Source: Marasmius tenuissimus (Eukaryota; Basidiomycota; Agaricomycetes; Agaricales; Marasmiaceae). Taken from it: a stretch of 64,000 bases of DNA. A program made the position numbers and the translations under genes. Every line of letters begins with the position of its first letter. Within the stretch, counting starts at the first letter, position 1. Below the pieces are notes generated by a model. That model ran no database searches, had not been told where the DNA came from, and saw only the letters and a list, made by a program, of their open reading frames with translations. Of this stretch, positions 57,566 to 64,000 are shown one piece after another. Where the stretch lies: assembly GCA_029532415.1 (NCBI GenBank), contig JAQOTA010000060.1:3658001-3722000 (forward strand). Direction: 5' to 3'.

Positions 57566-60500
57566 ATGGCAACTCCAAAGTCATCTACCTCAACTCTTCC
57601 GAGAACTCCTAGCAGTCTTAACCCGGAAGCCTCGAATTTTAGGTCGTCAACTTCGAGCCCCGTGTCGAATTCCATGACAAGTCCAAAGGTGCGCTTTCTG
57701 GATATCATTTTCATATTTTCGTCATACCCAGTTTGTGATCAGGTGAACGACAAACACGTCCTGCGGGTTATGTGAGTTGCAATTTGTGAGGACACAAGTC
57801 ATGCTAGGCTCTGGTCCTCAATAGTATTTCACCCGGCAGGGTAATGGGCGGTACTGGAACTGGAAAGTCGACTGTGAGTGCGGACCTAGATATTCACTCG
57901 CATTGCTAAAGAAAAAGCAGTTTATCAATAATGCTAGTGGAGGAAACCTGCTGGTAGGGTCGGGCCTCGAGTCTTGCACCATGCAAGTTGTTCCATCGCC
58001 TCTGTTCAAGGTCGATGGCCGCGAAGAAGAGGTCGTACTCTTCGACACTCCCGGGTTCAATGATACCACCCGAAGCGACGCCGATATTCTGGAGGAAATT
58101 GCCGCGTCTCTTGTCGAGTTGTGAGTAGTTCAGATATGCTTGCGTTCAATGTGCTCAATCAACTTCAGGCATCGGTCGAATAACCTATTAACCGGGATAA
58201 TCTATCTTCATCGAATCACTGATGTCCGAATGACTGGAAGCTCGTGGCGCAGCTTTACCCTTTTCATGAAGCTCTGTGGCGAAGAACAATTTCGCAATGT
58301 CTTGGTCGTAACCACTGGATGGGAAGACGTGGTACAGAGGATTGGCGATGCGCGGGAAAAAGAACTGAAGGAGAATTACTTTGAACCTCTGCGCTCGAAA
58401 GGTGCAGGTTTCGTGAAGTGCTACAAAGAGACGGACTCCCCCCAGATCGTAGAGAACTTTCTCAAAAAACCTGGATTAGGTAAACCCATCGTTTTGAAGA
58501 TACAGAACGAGATGGCGAAAAATGGGAATAAATTGGCGAAAACAGAAGCAGGCAAAGAGGTCGCTCGCATCCTTGCAGAACAGATCCAAAAGTATGAAAA
58601 TGAGGCGAAGGCAATAAGGGATACGAGAGGTGAGCCCCCCCCCCATATCCAGTGTCCAGAATCAAAACTTACATGTCTTTCTGGGTACTATAGGAAGAGG
58701 GGATCTCGTATCACAAGAGGAATCCGCAGACGAGCATAATAAAATGAAGGAAGATAAGAGGCAGTTGGAATCGAGACTGTCGAGTTTCAAACGGGGTGCC
58801 ACCAACATCTCGACAGTGACTGAGAAAGGGCAGGCCAGAGCGCTCAAACAATTTCCTTTCATGAGCGGGGACAAGGGCAAGGAGAGCATCAGCAACATGA
58901 TACACACGATTGCTCACTACTCGAAAAAGGGTGCGTCCCACTCATCTCGGTCCTGCTCCATATTTACATGAATCGTAGTTCTGAAGGTTGACAAGAAGGC
59001 CAAAGGTGCGAGCGCGGTAAGTACTGACGCTACCCGAGAACAACGACACTCTGATTTGTCACGGCAGGCGAAAGAACACGCGGACCAATCTCACGACGTG
59101 AGTTTTCAGTAAAAATGGATTCTGTTCCAACACAAAGACATCTATCCAGACCCAAGAACCTACCGGAAGTCGCCCACAGCAGGAAGACGGACGCACTTGT
59201 GACTTCACAAAATCCCAAACAGCAGCGTGTAGCTCTGATGCACCGATCCGTGCTGAGAAAGCCCAGGTTGAGGCGAGCGAGAGGACCGCCGGTAATTGGG
59301 AATTTGTTTCGCTCGAGAAAGAAAAGGATGACAAGGGAAACATAGGAGCACTTGCAATGGGGAATAAACAGGAGACTGTGGGTATTATCAATCTCCGAAA
59401 GAGGCTATAGCTAAAACGCAATACTAAACAGAGCAGGGAAAATGGATGGTCGAAGACGGAATCCAAGACCCCCGCTATCGGCGGAGGTAACAATGGGGAC
59501 GAGCAGAGCACTGTGAGCACTGGTAATTTTCGCAATTAGCAGAATCTGACGTGCACTGGTAGACGGAGACACCCATACAGCTGTCTCAAGACGCCGGTCC
59601 TGGAGGCGCGGGTAAAGCTCAGCTGCAATCCGAATGCGGGGTCGCGTCTGCCAGCGATGGTGAGGAAAAGAATGGGACGAACGCTACGAAAAGCGTGCAG
59701 GACACTGTGAGTGCCGCCACTTATCTCGAAACAGTGCGTAGCTAAGGTGAAACCTTCAGCAATCTCAAAACATGAGCTCAATGAGCACTACGAGCCCACC
59801 TGTGCGACGAAACGAGCCTACTCAGACGCCTGACTCTGACGAGTCCTCTGGTCAAGGGGAGATGGCCGCCACCCAAAATGTTTTTGACGACATTACTCCT
59901 CCTAACGTTGTAGGACGTCCTGAAGGCGCCATCGACCCCAGTAACAGAGCTTCACACGTGACGAGCGTGGCCGAGGCCGATGGCAAAAGCAACCGTGATG
60001 GTGCGAGCGCTCCTTCACCCAAATCTCCCGAGCAGAACATGGATGTAGGAAAGCAAGATCCCAACTCCAAAAATCCCACTACGAAAGGCAACGAAGGGCA
60101 GGAAAGAGAGAGCGTAATCAACGAGGAGAACACCGTAAGTGCCAACACTCCTCAGAACTGGCCAAACTTAACACACGTTTAGCTGCCTCAACGCGCTGAT
60201 CCTCCTGCGGACAGCACACGACCGGCTCAACCAGAAACATCTTCCACCACTGGTTCTGTCAACCAGTCCGCTGTCTCAACGCTTGATCATCACGCCCAAC
60301 CAACAGACTCGTCTCCCGGAAACAAGATAATCAAATTGCAGCCAAGGTGCCCCAGCCCCAACGAACATTCCCGCGAGAGAGAGGTGCCTCCGGAGAATAA
60401 AGCAGGTTCCACCAGTACCACACCATCCATCCCTAACCCTTCCAGACGAGAGAGCGCAGAAGACAATCACAAGGTCGACGAGAAGGGCCACATTAGTTCC

Positions 60501-61964
60501 ATTGTTGATGGAGAGAAAACGACCCCTGGCTCTGGGGTTGACTCCGGTGTTCCCTTTGTCGAGAAGCAGATCAACGCCAACCCAGCGGCTGGTAGATCTG
60601 GTCAGAGCAACAGCGAACCTTTCCCCACTGACGCCACAGCACCTCGGCAAGTCACCTTTGACGCTGATACAGGAGTTGTCAAAGAGGGGAAGGATACGCA
60701 GACTGATAGTGTTGACGTTGAAGCTCCCGGGCTCGACTCTCGCGAACGAACGGACGCGGAGCAAGGGATGAACGAGGAAGTGCCGAAAATCACATCCAAG
60801 GATCCCATGGCTGATGGAGAGCCGAGGGAGAAGACAACTAACAAGGAAGACACCGTAAGTCCCGGTACTTCTCTGGTCCAGCCAAATCTGACGTGCGACG
60901 TAGACGATGCTGGCCAGAAACGCTAATCATACGTCTTCCAAAACCGAGATAACTCCTTCTGAAGTACTCTCGAACGATTCCGTCAAAACATCAACTGGTA
61001 CCATCACAACTCCCGAGTCCGTCAACCAACTGACCAATCCCCCCATCGTCTCGGATATTGCAGAACCCCGGACCGAATACGCCAACCCCGACAAAAAGAT
61101 CCTTCAAGAAGGGAAAGAGCCGGGGATGGGCAAAAAGAGCCCCGCTGATGGCGCAGGTCCCAGCGCCAACCCAATTGCCGTACCCACCTCTCCCGAACCG
61201 GAGAACACCAGACAGGGGAACGAAGGGGAGCAGGCAGCATCCAGATCTATGCTTTCCACTGGCGACCAGGTGTGTGAGAAAAGGTGCACCAAGACAGATA
61301 GTCAGAGCGGGGTGAGTGTGGACAGTTCCCGCGATGAGTTGGATCTGATGCAAAGTGACAGACGAGGGCCTCCAGTCATCCTTCCGAAGGCACGGGCGCC
61401 CCGGTACATCATAGCCCACCCTCGCAACAGAAAGACTCTCTCCGTTCCGATTCCGACCCCAAGCTCGACGCGCCCTCTCCCATGCCTTCTGCTGGAACCG
61501 TCCCCGCCATCCCAGTTACTGATCGACCCATTCAAGACGTAAACGAGCCCTCCCCCAATAATTCCACAGCGTTAAGCATGGTATGTCCCAATCCTGGTGA
61601 AAGACCCCCCGAGTCGGAGGGAGACGAAGGCGAAGGCGAGACAAATAGCAGAGCGGAGGTTACTGCGACCACCCCTGAGCGAGACGCCCAAGGTAACAGA
61701 TCCTCCGTAGTCGATGCCACACTGGACCAGCCGGGTACGCCCAACGTTCTTAAGAAGGGAGGCAAGGACAGCAGTGACGACCGAAATCCAGTTGAGAGAT
61801 TGGGCGCCATATCCGAGGCCAACGTATCTGAACGCGACAAGGGCAAAGAGCCTGATGACGACGGAGACAAAGAGAAGGGGATGATGGACGGGCAAGAGGT
61901 ACAAAAACCAGCCTTCACCACTGCCAGCACTTTCGCTCAGCGCTGGTTTCCTTCATTCTGCTGA
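57566..61964 (+). CDS. GIMAP/AIG1-like GTPase with a very long low-complexity tail (1221 aa)
   Basis: Fifteen exons: 57566-57688, 57743-57771, 57840-57873, 57921-58120, 58169-58629, 58694-58929, 58987-59016, 59068-59097, 59138-59377, 59432-59512, 59563-59706, 59760-60134, 60183-60854, 60904-61311, 61362-61964. All phases agree. P-loop GGTGTGKST at 54-62, G3 DTPGFNDTT at 104, and VVTTGWEDV in the G4 block. A helical region runs to ~360. Residues 362-1221 are Ser/Thr/Pro/Glu/Asp-rich and predicted disordered, built from exons that all begin and end in phase 0; five end in a Gln/Glu-x-Thr motif at the junction. No CaaX box. The GTPase half is firm. The tail exons are supported by frame continuity and could instead belong to a separate downstream gene. 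Confidence 0.72.
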
Positions 61965-64000
61965 GGGTGATCGCGTGACCCAAGAAATGGTAGGACATCG
62001 ACATGTCCCGTAGCTTCTCGTAAATATTCCTATCATGGGTGTTGGGCTGGATTATATAAATGGAAACATGGTATTGGAGCATACGTGCAAGGAAATCATC
62101 CATGATCCATCATTTTGTGACCCTCATCGTCGTCGGTCGTATCGACCCCTGGCGAAGGCGAGTCAAATGATGTGTTCAATAGCTATCTGCGAACCGAGGT
62201 GCTCCCATCTACCCTCAAAACCTTTGCTCCCATCCATCTCTCGAAACCCAAGGGCTAACCGACTTAAAAGCCTCTTCACGTCCTCTAACGCCAGATATAC
62301 TGAGCGGCCTCAGCCTGGGCTGTACCCAAAGGGTTGACAGAGATAATTATGAGCAACTTGGTTGAGTGTCGACAACCTGGGATGTGTAAGTCCTTCAATC
62401 CTCCATATACAAACATCATACTGACACTGCTCATGGTCATGGCTCCAAGTAAGAGCATTCGAGTACTCTTGCATCCCTTTCTGAGAGATTTCGGGGAGGT
62501 TTGTCTGGTGTGCGTACCACGAGCAATGTGTCATCCAATCCCAGGTATAGACCAAGTGCTTTGAGCACCAGATCATTGTGAGAAGTTGGTGAGAAGCTGG
62601 ATAAAGCACAGAATACCATTCCTCGTAGGCTCATGGATGGCACAGGTGGAAAGGATATGCGATGGTTGTTCAGGAAGAGTAAGCGTGGGATCCCGAGTAC
62701 GAACCCGAAAGCGGCCCGGACCGGATGCGACCCACCAACAGCTCAAGGTGTTCGAAGTTAAACGTGAAACGTTCGGTATATAGTTCGATTTAGTTTAGCT
62801 AGCTCTGAGTTACGATCACTATGACCCTTCTGAGTCCTGCCTCCCCCCCCTTAGTGTCTGAATGTAGGTTTAGATTTCTACTTCGAACAAACATTCTATC
62901 AGTATCACATGCTCGTCGAACGCCAGTGCTCACCCAGGAACCGGCTTTATATCATTGAAGAGTCAGCCAGCCAGACTTCGCTCGACCTTTTTATGCTATC
63001 TGTATCACCTCGGAATGAAATCAACTTGAATGAGAACACGTGCATGCAGACGATCACAAGCAAAACCACCTGGTCACGATGCTCGAGATCCCTCTTCCCA
63101 ACTTAACTTTGGGATTGTACATGCTGAGCAAGCGAAGGGAAGTGGTTTCAAATCGGTCCGTGCATGAGGAACCACGCTATTCCGGAGGGTAGATGATAGA
63201 CTTCAGTCTCGGAGAACAGTAATGAGTTAGAACATAGTACGTACTCGAAGGGCAAAATCTGATTGCGCCTGCTAGCAGCCCGACGCAAACTCTGTACGAG
63301 ATGTACACAGAGTTGAGTAACGGGGAGCAAGATCCAGTCCAACGTACACACGTCGTCACTTGCTGCTGTAGTGAATGTGTAGGTCAGCCGTCGTAACAAG
63401 ACCAGTGCCAAGGGGTTTACTTGCGTTCATACATAGCTGATCCAGAAGAGAATAATCCTCGTGAGCACCTGGAAGCACAAAGCAGACCCGGCAAAGCAAC
63501 CCACGAAAATTTGAGGGCCCAGAACTGATATAGGGTGATCAACGTCGTGAATCAGGAAGATGCGAAGGAGCTTTGAATACTTTTGGGCACTAAATTGGGC
63601 AGATGCATTTCGTATTCCTGCGACCAAACCCACAACTATTGCTTTCTCGGAGAAACGCTGGCATCGAGCCCCACGACACGAAGCTAACGAGTCGGTCGAT
63701 GCTTGTTCTGGAGCTACCAGCTCCACCACCAACTCGAGACCCCGGATATGAGGGACAACGACGGCAAATCTGACGTGTCGGAGTGAAGATTGATTATTGG
63801 AGGACGACGGGGATAAAGTGGAAGCAGTAGAAGGGAGAGTGATGGTGGTTGGGCTGCTCAATGGATCGGCGACATGATCAATGCTCTTGCGAAGGAAAAC
63901 GAGAAGAGCCGACAGTGTTGTGGTCGGCAAGACAAGGCTGAGTGTGCTGAAGGGATGATTGTGCCTGTCCAGTGCAATTTACCGTAACTCTAGAACCCGC
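61965..64000. other. No gene recognised to the window end
   Basis: The longest frame is minus 63930-63427 (167 codons), Ser/Thr-rich at the start with hydrophobic stretches near the end (FVGCFAGSALCFQVL). It has no motif I recognise and overlaps the window edge region; it could be part of a membrane-protein gene. The rest is short frames. Confidence 0.35.

Noticed and set aside
1..64000. CRISPR arrays, bacterial operons, ribosome-binding sites, rRNA or tRNA genes
   Set aside because: The sequence is intron-rich fungal DNA; no regularly spaced repeats, rRNA-like blocks or convincing tRNA cloverleaf with A and B boxes were noticed, though an unaided reading cannot exclude a tRNA.

Overview
The window looks like nuclear DNA of a filamentous basidiomycete, most likely an Agaricomycete. 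The genes carry many short GT-AG introns. The families present (F-box/LRR proteins, TKL protein kinases with an HGD catalytic loop, GIMAP/AIG1-like P-loop GTPases, a chromodomain Ty3/gypsy element) are typical lineage-expanded or mobile content of mushroom-forming fungi. The genus cannot be named. All spliced models were assembled by hand from GT-AG sites, homology between paralogues in the window and frame consistency; none has been tested against transcripts.

The core is a family of seven related GTPase genes. Two (25.1-27.7 and 28.9-31.4 kb, minus strand, tandem) are N-terminal GTPases fused through a linker to a TKL kinase. A third kinase gene (45.9-48.5 kb) has the same linker and kinase exons, but its N-terminus is a SIN3 corepressor PAH region instead of a GTPase. 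Three plus-strand GTPases form a tandem array (52.3-53.6, 55.3-56.7, 57.6-62.0 kb). The first two end in a basic stretch plus a CIIM CaaX box; the third has an ~860-residue low-complexity tail. Two diverged minus-strand members lie at 1.6-2.8 kb (damaged P-loop) and 35.4-36.7 kb (hydrophobic tail, frameshift). The picture is a variable N-terminal sensor or switch, a constant kinase output, and several ways of reaching a membrane. This resembles modular innate-recognition proteins, but that role is inference.

The rest is largely duplicated and transposon-rich. Block A (~4.2-20.6 kb) and block B (~39.2-46.2 kb) are diverged copies of one segment. Block B keeps an intact 450-aa F-box gene convergent with the SIN3-kinase gene. 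In block A the F-box gene is a pseudogene cut up by deletions and insertions and joined to a scrap of the kinase 3' end. Because the blocks are paralogous, each supplies pre-insertion sites for elements in the other.

Mobile elements: a 6.68-kb Ty3/gypsy chromovirus (10.0-16.7 kb) with 323-bp LTRs, a perfect 5-bp target duplication, a Tf1-type self-priming signature and three pol stops at CGA-type positions; three non-autonomous hAT-like elements with 8-bp target duplications (33-774, 8665-9762, 24078-24945); and several smaller TIR elements. Long stretches at 22-24, 31.7-35.4, 36.7-39.2, 49.2-52.3 and 62-64 kb contain nothing I can name.
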